A stretch of 12,301 nucleotides of DNA. Source: Cellvibrionaceae bacterium (GTDB taxonomy: Bacteria; Pseudomonadota; Gammaproteobacteria; Pseudomonadales; Cellvibrionaceae). The DNA lies in assembly GCA_021151525.1 (NCBI GenBank), contig JAGKXD010000115.1, positions 1 through 12,301 of the forward strand, given 5' to 3'. The notes beneath the pieces were generated by a model that was given only the letters and a program-made list of their open reading frames with translations, searched no databases and was not told the DNA's origin. The translations under genes and the position numbers were made by a program. Below, in pieces: positions 1 through 7,150 of this stretch. Each line of letters starts with the position of its first letter. Within the stretch, counting starts at the first letter, position 1.

Positions 1-44
1 CCCTTATTTTCATTCAGTTTTTACAAATTTCGCTAAACTGCTTT

Positions 45-62
45 TTCAACCCGGAGGTTAAA
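45..62 (-). other. Leader hairpin downstream of the stable-RNA promoter (boxB-like position)
   Basis: On the minus strand TTTAACC and GGTTGAA form a 7-bp stem (one T-G wobble) around a four-base TCCG loop. It lies about 20 nt after the expected start of transcription. rRNA leaders carry a small boxB hairpin ahead of boxA in this place. I could not find a convincing boxA in positions 1-44, so the role is only suggested by position. Confidence 0.35.
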
Positions 63-79
63 TCTGCCTGCTCAGCGAG

Positions 80-115
80 GGCGCGAACTATAGGCACCCC
101 ACCAACTCATTGCAA
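80..115 (-). promoter_or_regulatory. Stable-RNA (probably rRNA operon) promoter reading out of the left edge
   Basis: Read on the minus strand, the -35 element TTGCAA lies at 110-115 and the -10 element TATAGT at 87-92, exactly 17 bp apart. The -10 is followed by a GC-rich discriminator (TCGCGCC, 80-86), which is typical of growth-rate- and stringently controlled rRNA/tRNA promoters. A run of eight A residues just upstream of the -35 (117-124) resembles an UP element. tyrS lies upstream in the same orientation. In P. aeruginosa, as I recall, a tyrosyl-tRNA synthetase gene is followed by an rRNA operon, so a 16S gene just beyond the window is the likely target. The elements are seen; the target is inferred. 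Confidence 0.7.
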
Positions 116-183
116 GCTTTTTTTTGACCGGACTTTTACTTTAGTTGCAATTTAGGGTGTTCGCCAACCATTACGAATATTTT

Positions 184-1491
184 TTAAGCAACATCAAACA
201 AGTGATACTTTTTCTTACCCAATTTCACTAAATAGAAGCGCTTGAAAAAAGCCTTCTCGGCAGAAAAAGAAATTGAAGATTGCATGTTGTCATCAATCGA
301 TTTTGCTTCGCCATTAATGAAAACCGCGTTGCGAACCAATGCGTCTTTAACCTGCTTTCCCGATGCAGCCATTTCAACATCAGCCAAAATTTGCGTTAGC
401 GGAGTTTCGCCTATATCGGCGCGCACCAATTTAGATGAAGGCAAGCCATCCTGCTGCAGCTGTTCGAAATCTGATTCACTCAAACCGGCGAGATCATCAC
501 TAAACAATGCCTGAGTAATGCGCTGAGCAGCCAACAGACCCTCTTCACCATGCACCAAACGCGTCATCTCTTCAGCAAGAATGCGCTGAGCTTCTGGCTT
601 GGCAGCACGAGCAATATCATCTGCCTCTATTTCTGCAATTTGGGCAACACTCAAGAACGTGAAGTAACGAAGAAATTTGTACACATCTGCATCTGCAGTG
701 TTTAACCAGAATTGGTAAAAAGCATAGGGGGATGTTTTGGACGAATCCAACCACACAGTGCCCGTTTCGGTCTTTCCGAATTTAGTACCATCAGCTTTGG
801 TCACCAGAGGCATAGTCAAACCAAATACATGGCCACCATGCATCCGGCGAGTCAGATCTATACCACCAGTGATATTGCCCCATTGATCACTACCACCAAT
901 CTGTAAAGTGCATTGATTGCGCTGATATAACTCTGCAAAGTCGTAGGATTGCAGAAGCATATAGGTGAACTCTGTAAAGGAGATACCCTCGCCTTCGCGC
1001 TCAATACGCTGCTTAACCGATTCTTTGTTAATCATGTTATTAACAGAGAAATGCTTACCTACATCACGCAGAAAACTCAGTACATCAATCTTGCCAACCC
1101 AATCTAAATTATTGACCACACCTGCAGAGGTTGGACTCGTATTGAAATCGATGAAGCGCGACACCTGAGCGCGCAACTTATCCACCCATGAAGCAACCAC
1201 ATCGGGGGTATTAAGCTTGCGCTCCTGCGCTTTAAAACTAGGGTCACCGATTAGACCGGTAGCACCACCAACCAAGGCGATAGGCTTATGGCCAGCCAAC
1301 TGAAAACGCTTAAGCATTAATAGAGGAACGAGACTGCCAATATGAAGACTATCCGCAGTAGGATCAAATCCACAATAAAGAGTACGACTTGCCGAATTCA
1401 AATGCTCAGCCAGAGCATCGCCGCCAGTTGTTTGCGCAATTAATCCGCGCTCTTGCAACTCTTGTAAAAAATTCGTGTCAATTGTCGTCAT
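184..1491 (-). CDS. tyrS: Tyrosine--tRNA ligase
   Basis: This cytoplasmic class I aminoacyl-tRNA synthetase charges tRNA-Tyr with tyrosine using ATP. The 435-residue protein follows E. coli TyrS (424 aa) closely along its whole length. The tyrosine pocket begins at YCGFD (39-43). The HIGH-type signature is HIGS at 50-53, GSDQWGN lies at 200-206, and the KMSKS-type loop is KFGKT at 237-241. A C-terminal S4-like RNA-binding domain covers about 365-430. The ATG start has a GGTGG ribosome-binding site (1495-1499 on the plus strand) a few bases upstream. The gene is divergent from the M23 peptidase gene and reads toward the probable rRNA promoter at the left edge. No clear hairpin terminator follows it. 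Confidence 0.97.
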   Translation of the reverse strand: MTTIDTNFLQELQERGLIAQTTGGDALAEHLNSASRTLYCGFDPTADSLHIGSLVPLLMLKRFQLAGHKPIALVGGATGLIGDPSFKAQERKLNTPDVVASWVDKLRAQVSRFIDFNTSPTSAGVVNNLDWVGKIDVLSFLRDVGKHFSVNNMINKESVKQRIEREGEGISFTEFTYMLLQSYDFAELYQRNQCTLQIGGSDQWGNITGGIDLTRRMHGGHVFGLTMPLVTKADGTKFGKTETGTVWLDSSKTSPYAFYQFWLNTADADVYKFLRYFTFLSVAQIAEIEADDIARAAKPEAQRILAEEMTRLVHGEEGLLAAQRITQALFSDDLAGLSESDFEQLQQDGLPSSKLVRADIGETPLTQILADVEMAASGKQVKDALVRNAVFINGEAKSIDDNMQSSISFSAEKAFFKRFYLVKLGKKKYHLFDVA

Positions 1492-1546
1492 AAACCACCA
1501 AAATTAATGTTGAAAGCTAACCCAGTATGGGTAAAAAAAGCCGGCC

Positions 1547-1574
1547 ACGATACCTTATCCGACACCAAAAACAA
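1547..1574 (-). promoter_or_regulatory. Candidate tyrS promoter
   Basis: On the minus strand TTGTTT (1569-1574) and TATCGT (1547-1552) are 16 bp apart and lie about 55 nt before the tyrS start. Both match the sigma-70 consensus only moderately (4 of 6 each). It is the best leftward candidate in the divergent intergenic region, but not a strong one. Confidence 0.3.
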
Positions 1575-1635
1575 GGCCAAAACATGCACAAGTTACAACA
1601 AAATGAATTTTAAACGTGTCTTTAGAAATTTTTTC

Positions 1636-1644
1636 TGCTATAAC
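1636..1644 (+). promoter_or_regulatory. Candidate extended -10 promoter of the M23 peptidase/anmK pair
   Basis: TGCTATAAC is an extended -10 element (TGn followed by TATAAC, 5 of 6 to consensus). It would start transcription about 40 nt before the ATG at 1691. No good -35 is visible at the right distance, which is usual for extended -10 promoters. The segment upstream is AT-rich. Confidence 0.45.
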
Positions 1645-1690
1645 TGTGAGTCCAGAAACTAACATATAACGCCGGGTTAGCCTTTCTATT

Positions 1691-3160
1691 ATGCATCCAA
1701 TAATAACAACCTCTAAGAAAGTGCTATGCACAGCCCTAGGGCAGATACCGCGCGGCCATTTGGTTGCGGCGAGTTCATTGGTTGCAAGCCTGCTTGTGAT
1801 TTTGGCATTAAACCCTACAAGCCCCGCCACCGAAGAAGTATTCGACGCTGCTTCGTTGGAACAGGATCAAGACATTATTATTGATACTGATGACACTGCG
1901 ACTGCAAGTAATCTGCTCTTAGTGTCAAATCAAGGATCAAACCAGGCTGCTGATACAGCTTCATTTAGTGTTCCTGATGCAAACAGCATCTTTCAAAATA
2001 ATTCGAACACAACCCCCAAAGAAACCAAACCAAGCAAGCCCGCCATGCAAGAGCTCACCATTAAATCGGGTGATAACTTGTCGAGTGTTTTTGGTCGTAT
2101 GGGGCTAAATGATCGCGATATTTACGAATTGTTTGATGGAAATAAAAGCGCCAAAGATTTACGCAGTATCGTGCCGGGACAGAAATTCGAATTTCTCGTC
2201 GATGCGCAAGGCAAGTTACAAGAGCTCAAGTATTACAAAAACAATTTAGATTCACTGAAATTTACCCGCAACGAAAATGGCTTTACCAGCCAGCAAATTT
2301 CGCTAAAACCCGAAGTAAAACGTAGTTTCCGCCAAGCAACTATTACCAGCTCCCTGTTTTTAGCAGGCAAGCAAGCCGGATTACCCACCAACCTCACTAT
2401 GGAATTGGCCAATATCTTTGGCTATGACGTTGACTTCGCTTTGGATATTCAAAAAGGCGACCAGTTTAAGGTGATGTTTGAAGAGCAGTACTTGAACGGC
2501 AAAAAAATTGGCACAGGCGCGATTCTATCCGCTGAGTTTACCAACGCAGGCAAAACCTACCGCGCAGTTCGCTATACCAACAAAGATGGCCTAACTCGCT
2601 ATTACGCTCCCGATGGTAAAGGTTTGAACAAAGCTTTCCTCCGCATGCCGGTTGAGTTTGCCCGCATCAGCTCAGGTTTTAGCTTGGGACGTTTGCACCC
2701 AGTACTTAACACCATTCGCGCCCACAAAGGCACAGATTATGCCGCAGCAACTGGCACCCCCATCCTTGCTACTGGAGATGGCAAAATCACTTTTGCTGGA
2801 CGTCAGGGCGGATTTGGTAACTGCATTGTGATTCAACATGGCCAAGGTTATGAAACACTCTATGGTCATATGAGCCGATTCGGGAAAAATATATCCACAG
2901 GCACTCGCGTTTCACAAGGCCAAGTGATTGGTTATGTAGGTATGACTGGCTTGGCATCTGGCCCACACCTTCACTATGAATTTCACGTAAATGGTCAAGT
3001 TCGCAACCCTGTGACCGTAGAGCTACCAAAATCTGTGGGCATTGCTGCGAATGAGAAAGATCGCTTCAACGCAGCCACACAAACCTTGGTTGCTCAGCTG
3101 CAAGACTTTGACCGCAATGGCCACTTGGCCATGGGCGAGAGCAAAACCAAGTCCAACTAA
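1691..3160 (+). CDS. M23-family peptidoglycan DD-metalloendopeptidase (MepM/Csd3-like)
   Basis: A membrane-anchored zinc endopeptidase expected to cut peptide cross-links of peptidoglycan in the periplasm. The 489 residues show an N-terminal membrane anchor (about 24-40), an acidic, low-complexity linker (about 47-118), a LysM/OapA-like domain (about 119-170), a Csd3-type middle domain (about 205-315) and a LytM/M23 catalytic domain (about 325-445). The catalytic motifs are intact: H345 and D349 in HKGTD, H393 in YGH, and H426/H428 in HLH, with H345, D349 and H428 the expected zinc ligands. E. coli MepM (YebA) and H. pylori Csd3 have this layout. No good ribosome-binding site precedes the ATG, but no other start lies nearby. 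The stop overlaps anmK by one base. A bactofilin gene three genes away may be a functional partner. Confidence 0.9.
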   Translation: MHPIITTSKKVLCTALGQIPRGHLVAASSLVASLLVILALNPTSPATEEVFDAASLEQDQDIIIDTDDTATASNLLLVSNQGSNQAADTASFSVPDANSIFQNNSNTTPKETKPSKPAMQELTIKSGDNLSSVFGRMGLNDRDIYELFDGNKSAKDLRSIVPGQKFEFLVDAQGKLQELKYYKNNLDSLKFTRNENGFTSQQISLKPEVKRSFRQATITSSLFLAGKQAGLPTNLTMELANIFGYDVDFALDIQKGDQFKVMFEEQYLNGKKIGTGAILSAEFTNAGKTYRAVRYTNKDGLTRYYAPDGKGLNKAFLRMPVEFARISSGFSLGRLHPVLNTIRAHKGTDYAAATGTPILATGDGKITFAGRQGGFGNCIVIQHGQGYETLYGHMSRFGKNISTGTRVSQGQVIGYVGMTGLASGPHLHYEFHVNGQVRNPVTVELPKSVGIAANEKDRFNAATQTLVAQLQDFDRNGHLAMGESKTKSN

Positions 3161-4263
3161 TGGTAAGCGAGTATTATCTTGGTTTGATGTCTGGCACCAG
3201 TGCTGATGCCGTTGATCTAGTGCTGGTTGATTTCGCTAATGACCGTATCCAACTCACAGCTACCCACTCTTTTGTTTTACCTTCCGATATTCGTCACAAA
3301 ATCCATAGGCTTGCTAACCCAGCCGATAATGAAATCGATGCTATGGGTCAGCTGGATCGCCAGCTAGGTGAAATCTTTGCGGATGTGATTAATCAATTTT
3401 TGCAGCAATACGCAATCAAGCACATTCTTGCAATTGGCAGCCATGGACAGACTATTCGCCATCGACCTCCCGGCACCTTGCAATATCCTTTCACCCTGCA
3501 AATTGGCGACCCCAATGTGATTGCAGAGCGTACGGGTATTACGACTGTTGCTGACTTTCGCCGCCGCGATATGAGTGTGGGCGGTCAAGGTGCGCCTCTT
3601 GTTCCGGCGTTTCACAAAGCGATTTTTCACAGCCCTGATATTGATCGGGTGGTTGTGAATATCGGCGGCATGGCCAATATCACTTGGTTACCGAAATCTG
3701 GCCAAACACTAGGGTTTGATACAGGGCCGGGCAATGTGCTGATGGATGCGTGGATATTGAAGAATCTCGGTAAAGCTTACGATGCCAATGGCGCTTGGGC
3801 TGCATCGGGAACAACAAATGATGACCTACTCAAGATGATGCTGGCAGATAGCTTTTTCGCGCAGCTGCCGCCGAAAAGTACGGGGCGGGAAGCATTTAAT
3901 TTGGATTGGTTAAATACTCACCTTGCCCAAACAAACCTTCCCGCGGCAGATATTCAAGCCAGCTTACTGGCTCTTACCGCACAATCTATTGCGCAAGATA
4001 TTAATCGACTTACGCAAGCCGATTGCGAGGTCTATGTGTGCGGCGGCGGTGCTTATAACTTGAAGCTTATGGGTGAACTTGCACAGCAATTACCTAAAGC
4101 CAAGATCGCCAGCACTGCTGCTTTGGGTATAGCACCCGAATGGATTGAGGCTATGGCTTTTGCGTGGCTTGCGCGGCAGACCATGAATCGCCAGCATGGC
4201 AATCTGAGCGCTGTCACAGGTGCGCAGCGTGAGGTTATTTTAGGTGGGGTTTATTTCGCCTGA
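3160..4263 (+). CDS. anmK: Anhydro-N-acetylmuramic acid kinase
   Basis: This kinase phosphorylates and opens 1,6-anhydro-MurNAc, a product of lytic transglycosylases, to MurNAc-6-phosphate in cell-wall recycling. The 367 residues match the family end to end (about 365 usual). Visible motifs are GLMSGTSADAVD (8-19), GSHGQTIRHRP (93-103), ADFRRRD (131-137), NIGGMANI (167-174) and FDTGPGNVLMDAW (186-198). D187 in the last is the expected catalytic base. GGGAYN forms part of the C-terminal nucleotide site. In the first motif the usual second Gly (SxDGxD) is Ala, a mild change. The ATG shares a base with the preceding stop (TAATG) and has no ribosome-binding site of its own, so translation is probably coupled to the peptidase gene. 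The two form a wall-cleavage and salvage pair. Confidence 0.96.
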   Translation: MVSEYYLGLMSGTSADAVDLVLVDFANDRIQLTATHSFVLPSDIRHKIHRLANPADNEIDAMGQLDRQLGEIFADVINQFLQQYAIKHILAIGSHGQTIRHRPPGTLQYPFTLQIGDPNVIAERTGITTVADFRRRDMSVGGQGAPLVPAFHKAIFHSPDIDRVVVNIGGMANITWLPKSGQTLGFDTGPGNVLMDAWILKNLGKAYDANGAWAASGTTNDDLLKMMLADSFFAQLPPKSTGREAFNLDWLNTHLAQTNLPAADIQASLLALTAQSIAQDINRLTQADCEVYVCGGGAYNLKLMGELAQQLPKAKIASTAALGIAPEWIEAMAFAWLARQTMNRQHGNLSAVTGAQREVILGGVYFA

Positions 4264-4272
4264 GTTGGCGAA
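4255..4272. terminator. Hairpin between convergent anmK and erpA
   Basis: TTCGCC and GGCGAA form a perfect 6-bp inverted repeat around a six-base loop that contains the anmK stop codon. It sits in the 17-nt gap between two convergent genes, where a bidirectional terminator is expected. Neither strand has a proper T-run after it, so termination would be weak or factor-assisted. Confidence 0.4.
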
Positions 4273-4280
4273 GGTAAAAA

Positions 4281-4634
4281 CTAAATTGAGAAGGACGAAC
4301 CACAACCGCAAGTACTGGAAGCATTAGGGTTTTGAATCACAAATTTGGAACCTTGCAGCCCCTCTTCATAATCCACTTTTGCGCCTACGAGATAGGGATA
4401 GCTCATGGCGTCTACTACAACTTTAACGCCATCTTTCTCCACCACGGAGTCGTCTTCTGCAACGGCCTCATCAAAAGTAAAGCCATATTGGAAACCTGAA
4501 CAGCCACCACCCGTCACATAAACGCGCAATTTGAGGTCAGGATTATCCTCTTCCTCCACCAAGCTTTTCACTTTGGCTATAGCACTGTCGGTAACGTAAA
4601 CGACTTGTGGGACAAAAATTTCTGCGGTGGCCAT
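4281..4634 (-). CDS. erpA: A-type iron-sulfur cluster carrier/insertion protein ErpA
   Basis: A cytoplasmic A-type carrier that binds an Fe-S cluster and passes it to targets such as the isoprenoid enzymes IspG and IspH. The 117 residues closely follow E. coli ErpA (114 aa). The three cluster ligands are present: Cys45 in TGGGCSGF and Cys109/Cys111 in CGCG, ending in the characteristic SSFSI. I chose the ATG at 4634 because GGAG lies 6 nt upstream. The frame extends to a TTG at 4646, but that codon abuts the ribosome-binding site. The gene is convergent with anmK and lies 59 nt after a bactofilin gene. It has its own promoter with an IscR type-1 site, so it is probably derepressed when Fe-S clusters are scarce. 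Confidence 0.96.
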   Translation of the reverse strand: MATAEIFVPQVVYVTDSAIAKVKSLVEEEDNPDLKLRVYVTGGGCSGFQYGFTFDEAVAEDDSVVEKDGVKVVVDAMSYPYLVGAKVDYEEGLQGSKFVIQNPNASSTCGCGSSFSI

Positions 4635-4667
4635 TAACAACTCCAAAGACTAAATACTGCGGCGGTA

Positions 4668-4697
4668 ATTATCCCTTTACCCGACTAATTTAGTCAA
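4668..4697 (-). promoter_or_regulatory. erpA promoter (sigma-70 type)
   Basis: On the minus strand TTGACT (4692-4697, 5 of 6) and GATAAT (4668-4673, 5 of 6) are separated by 18 bp. Transcription would start near 4661, leaving a leader of about 27 nt before the erpA ATG. The -35 lies inside the IscR-type site and across the bactofilin stop codon, so binding there should block RNA polymerase. Confidence 0.6.
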
Positions 4698-4701
4698 CTA
4701 T
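4677..4701 (-). promoter_or_regulatory. IscR type-1 binding site controlling erpA
   Basis: On the minus strand the 25-bp site begins ATAGTTGACT, continues AAATTAGTC and ends GGGTAA. Compared with the E. coli IscR type-1 consensus as I know it (halves ATASYYGACT and YAGTCRRSTAT), 24 of 25 positions agree; only the last base differs. Type-1 sites bind the [2Fe-2S] form of IscR and are repressed when clusters are plentiful. It overlaps the -35 of the erpA promoter and the last codons of the bactofilin gene. An iscR gene is not in the window; its presence is assumed. Confidence 0.75.
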
Positions 4702-5113
4702 TAGCATGGCTATGCGGTAGTATCTCGACCACATCTTTAGCCGCTGCTTGCTGTTTAATGGTTGAGAGCATCTGACCGATTAATTGCGCACCTTTTACCA
4801 TCTCAATGGATTGATAATGGATTGAGCCCTCAACGACTGCTTTTGCAGCCAATTCGAGATGTTTGCTAGAGTAGATAGTGCCGCGCACATGGCCATTGAT
4901 AATGGCGTTCGAGACGTGAATTTCGCCCTCAACAACACCCGTTTCAGTAACAATTAGCTTTGCAGTCTTACCCTCTTCGGAATAAATGTTGCCCTTAAGC
5001 GTGCCTTCAAGATAAAAATCGCCGCTGAAATAAATATCCCCTACCACTTTAGTTGCAGCACAAAGTAGTGAGTGGTGGCTGGCAAATGCCTTTTTCTTTT
5101 TGGAGATAAGCAT
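4694..5113 (-). CDS. Bactofilin-family (polymer-forming) cytoskeletal protein
   Basis: Bactofilins assemble without nucleotide into filaments at the inner face of the membrane and position wall-modifying enzymes or other machinery. The 139 residues have a short basic N-terminus (KKKK at 5-8). A core of about 20-115 follows, with the repeating short beta-strand/Gly pattern of the family: VVGDIYFSGDFYLEGTLKGN, then VEGEI, INGHVRG and VEGSI. A short hydrophilic tail closes it. The ATG at 5113 is preceded by a purine-rich AGAGAG. The gene follows the DUF6776 membrane protein by 27 nt, so the two are probably co-transcribed. The M23 peptidase nearby fits the known CcmA/Csd-type partnership in cell shaping, but a link here is inferred only from proximity. 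Confidence 0.9.
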   Translation of the reverse strand: MLISKKKKAFASHHSLLCAATKVVGDIYFSGDFYLEGTLKGNIYSEEGKTAKLIVTETGVVEGEIHVSNAIINGHVRGTIYSSKHLELAAKAVVEGSIHYQSIEMVKGAQLIGQMLSTIKQQAAAKDVVEILPHSHANS

Positions 5114-5140
5114 CGGGATCTCTCTATGTTAGGTTGGAGT

Positions 5141-5878
5141 CTATTTGGGTTTGAATGCAGATACCGGCCAATCGAGCTCAGCAGTGATTAGCGGCGGCGC
5201 TTTTTTATCTTGAGTTTTAACAACTAACTCCACACTTTGAGGCACAAAATCTACTGGCAGACTCATATCACCCTCAAGGGTTTGGAAATATTTAAAGCTT
5301 AAGGGAATGCTGGGCACAGTCACCTGCGAAGAGATTTGATACAGCGAAAGCTGCAAACTCTTATCGCCTTGTAAACCAATAACCCTGAACTCAAGCGAGC
5401 CACTGAAATCTGCTTCTTTGGTTGATAGTTTTTGTACTGTCAGACTGTAATTAAAGTGATTTTTCTCTTTGAGCGGAAGCACAGTGAATACACCAAAACT
5501 AATCCCCAGCGGATTGGTTTTTACACTTGGGGATAGCAGGTCTTTATAAACTTTTAGATCGCGCTCGGATGCATTCAATTGCGCCTTTTGGGTCATCACC
5601 AACTGACGCAAATCCTCCATAGATTGACGATCAACTTCAGCACTGGTTCGCAATTGGGTTAATTGCTGGGATAACGCAGCAGCCGCCTGTTCCTGCTGGG
5701 AGTTATTCGAGCTTTCCTGTGCTTGGTACTTCTGTTCAGTCGAATAAATACCGAAAAAATAGCTGGCGTAAACACTCGATACGAATAGCAGTAGCAGTAG
5801 GCCAATGCGCAAAACGCGCGCCAGCGGGCTATGGGGAATTATTCGCATAGGTGTGACTTTGCTACCTTTGACCGCCAC
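5141..5878 (-). CDS. DUF6776-type membrane protein with coiled coil
   Basis: The function is unknown. The 245-residue protein has a basic cytoplasmic N-terminus (1-23), one membrane helix (about 24-45), and a Gln/Glu-rich stretch likely to form a coiled coil (about 46-117). A periplasmic beta-rich domain of about 125 residues follows, with no catalytic motif that I recognise. It resembles the single-pass protein found next to bactofilin genes in Pseudomonas (PA0663 in my recollection), now called DUF6776. The start is GTG at 5878, supported by AAAGGTGG just upstream. The first ATG, 11 codons in, lacks a ribosome-binding site. Its constant place before a bactofilin suggests it could link the filament to the envelope. 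Confidence 0.75.
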   Translation of the reverse strand: MAVKGSKVTPMRIIPHSPLARVLRIGLLLLLFVSSVYASYFFGIYSTEQKYQAQESSNNSQQEQAAAALSQQLTQLRTSAEVDRQSMEDLRQLVMTQKAQLNASERDLKVYKDLLSPSVKTNPLGISFGVFTVLPLKEKNHFNYSLTVQKLSTKEADFSGSLEFRVIGLQGDKSLQLSLYQISSQVTVPSIPLSFKYFQTLEGDMSLPVDFVPQSVELVVKTQDKKAPPLITAELDWPVSAFKPK

Positions 5879-5933
5879 GCTACCACCTTTAGAAATGCTA
5901 ATCGTTATTGTTAGAAATTTATGCGTAAAAAGT

Positions 5934-5959
5934 AAAAGGGCGATAAATCGCCCTTTTTT
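5934..5959. terminator. Strong bidirectional intrinsic terminator after argC
   Basis: GGGCGAT (5938-5944) pairs with ATCGCCC (5947-5953). The stem is flanked by AAAA on the left and TTTTTT on the right, so each strand has a T-run after the hairpin. It lies about 20 nt after the argC stop and separates argC from the DUF6776 gene, which therefore needs its own promoter in 5879-5933; I saw no clear one. Confidence 0.88.
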
Positions 5960-5971
5960 GGAGACCTGAAT

Positions 5972-7018
5972 TTATGGCAACAACGCCACTACATTTAGCC
6001 CAGCAGTCTCTTCAAAACCGAACATGATGTTCATGTTCTGGATCGCTTGACCTGATGCACCTTTGGTCAAGTTATCAATGACCGACAAGACCACAATGGT
6101 GTCGCGGTTTTGCGGACGCAACACCGAAATACGGCAAACGTTTGAGCCTTTTACAGTGCGTGTTTGCGGCAACACACCAGCAGGTAATACATCCACAAAT
6201 GGCTCGTTCGCATAGCGAGCTTCGTACAGCGCCTGCAAATCGGGCAGATTTTCTACATTCAGTGCAGTTGCATAAAGCGTTGCATGGATGCCGCGAATCA
6301 TCGGCAACAAGTGCGGCACAAAGGTCAAACCGACAGGCGCTACACCAGCTGGCTGGATGTCACGCAAACCTTGCTCAATTTCTGGCAAGTGACGATGACC
6401 AGACACGCCGTAAGCTTTAAAGCTATCCATAATTTCGGTTAACAAATTGTCGATCTTACCCTGACGCCCTGCTCCACTCGCACCGCTTGCTGCATTGGCA
6501 ATCAGACGGCTTGGATCGACAAGGTTGTTTTCCAACAAAGGCAAAAAACCCAATTGGGTAGCAGTTGGATAACAACCTGGGCAAGCAATCAACTTGGCCG
6601 TTTTAATGGCTTCGCGATTCACTTCTGGTAAACCATATACCGCTTGCGCAACCAGTTCTGGCGCTCCGTGCGGTTGGTTGTACCATTTCTCCCACAGCGG
6701 AACATCGCGGATACGGAAATCTGCTGAGAGGTCGATAATACGGGTTTTAGTTGCCATCAAGGCGGGCATCATATTTTGCGCTACGCCGTGTGGAGTGGCG
6801 AAAAACACTACATCCAACTCGCCCAATACAGCTACATCCGGCTCGGTAAAGGCCAAATCTATGTGGCCACGCAAGCTTGGGTACATATCAGCCACTTTTA
6901 CACCAGCTTCGGCGCGTGATGTAATCACCGTCACCTCAACCTGCGGATGATTGACCAACAACCGTAGCAATTCGACTCCGGTGTAACCTGTACCGCCAAC
7001 AATACCTGCCTTAATCAC
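5972..7018 (-). CDS. argC: N-acetyl-gamma-glutamyl-phosphate reductase
   Basis: This enzyme carries out the third step of arginine synthesis, the NADPH-dependent reduction of N-acetylglutamyl-5-phosphate to the semialdehyde. The 348-residue protein follows P. aeruginosa ArgC along its length. It has the nucleotide-binding loop GIVGGTGYTG near the N-terminus, FFATPHGVA, DLSADFR, and the catalytic cysteine in the motif CPGCYPTA. The conserved GHRHLPEI and FVPHL segments follow, and it ends with NMNIMFG. I placed the start at GTG 7018 because AAGGGG lies 6 nt upstream and the product then begins MIKAGIVGG, as in Pseudomonas. The frame opens at a TTG at 7024 that directly abuts the ribosome-binding site. 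It is transcribed alone, ending at a strong hairpin, and is divergent from the clc operon. Confidence 0.96.
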   Translation of the reverse strand: MIKAGIVGGTGYTGVELLRLLVNHPQVEVTVITSRAEAGVKVADMYPSLRGHIDLAFTEPDVAVLGELDVVFFATPHGVAQNMMPALMATKTRIIDLSADFRIRDVPLWEKWYNQPHGAPELVAQAVYGLPEVNREAIKTAKLIACPGCYPTATQLGFLPLLENNLVDPSRLIANAASGASGAGRQGKIDNLLTEIMDSFKAYGVSGHRHLPEIEQGLRDIQPAGVAPVGLTFVPHLLPMIRGIHATLYATALNVENLPDLQALYEARYANEPFVDVLPAGVLPQTRTVKGSNVCRISVLRPQNRDTIVVLSVIDNLTKGASGQAIQNMNIMFGFEETAGLNVVALLP

Positions 7019-7082
7019 GTGCAACCCCTTAATTTACCTAGCTCTATGTACTTACGCTTGATTTGCATAACAACGAATTTTT

Positions 7083-7124
7083 GGGCTATGGTGGCAGCCC
7101 GAAACAGCGCTCTATGATAAGAGC
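7083..7124 (+). other. Two small hairpins in the leader region of the clc operon
   Basis: GGGCT (7083-7087) pairs with AGCCC (7096-7100), and GCTCT (7109-7113) with AGAGC (7120-7124), so two 5-bp stems stand in a row between argC and clc. The -10-like sequences TATGGT and TATGAT fall inside this stretch, so these may simply be promoter DNA. I found no convincing -35 for either and cannot assign a role. Confidence 0.25.
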
Positions 7125-7150
7125 CTTAGCGCCAAACCGAAAGCAAAAAT

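Noticed and set aside
1..44. boxA antitermination motif of an rRNA leader
   Set aside because: No convincing match to the boxA core in the visible leader; it may lie beyond the window.
1520..1532. Small hairpin ACCCA/TGGGT in the tyrS leader, considered as a T-box or attenuator
   Set aside because: The stem is only 5 bp, with no T-box sequence, specifier loop or terminator alternative nearby.
1645..1665. TGTGA half-site considered as a CRP operator
   Set aside because: The second half does not match TCACA at the right spacing.
1555..1830. 91-codon minus-strand frame across the tyrS/M23 intergenic region
   Set aside because: It overlaps the M23 start and its promoter, has no good start context, and shows no recognisable domain.
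6594..6950. 118-codon plus-strand frame antisense to argC
   Set aside because: It lies wholly inside a well-conserved gene and its composition reflects the opposite-strand codons.
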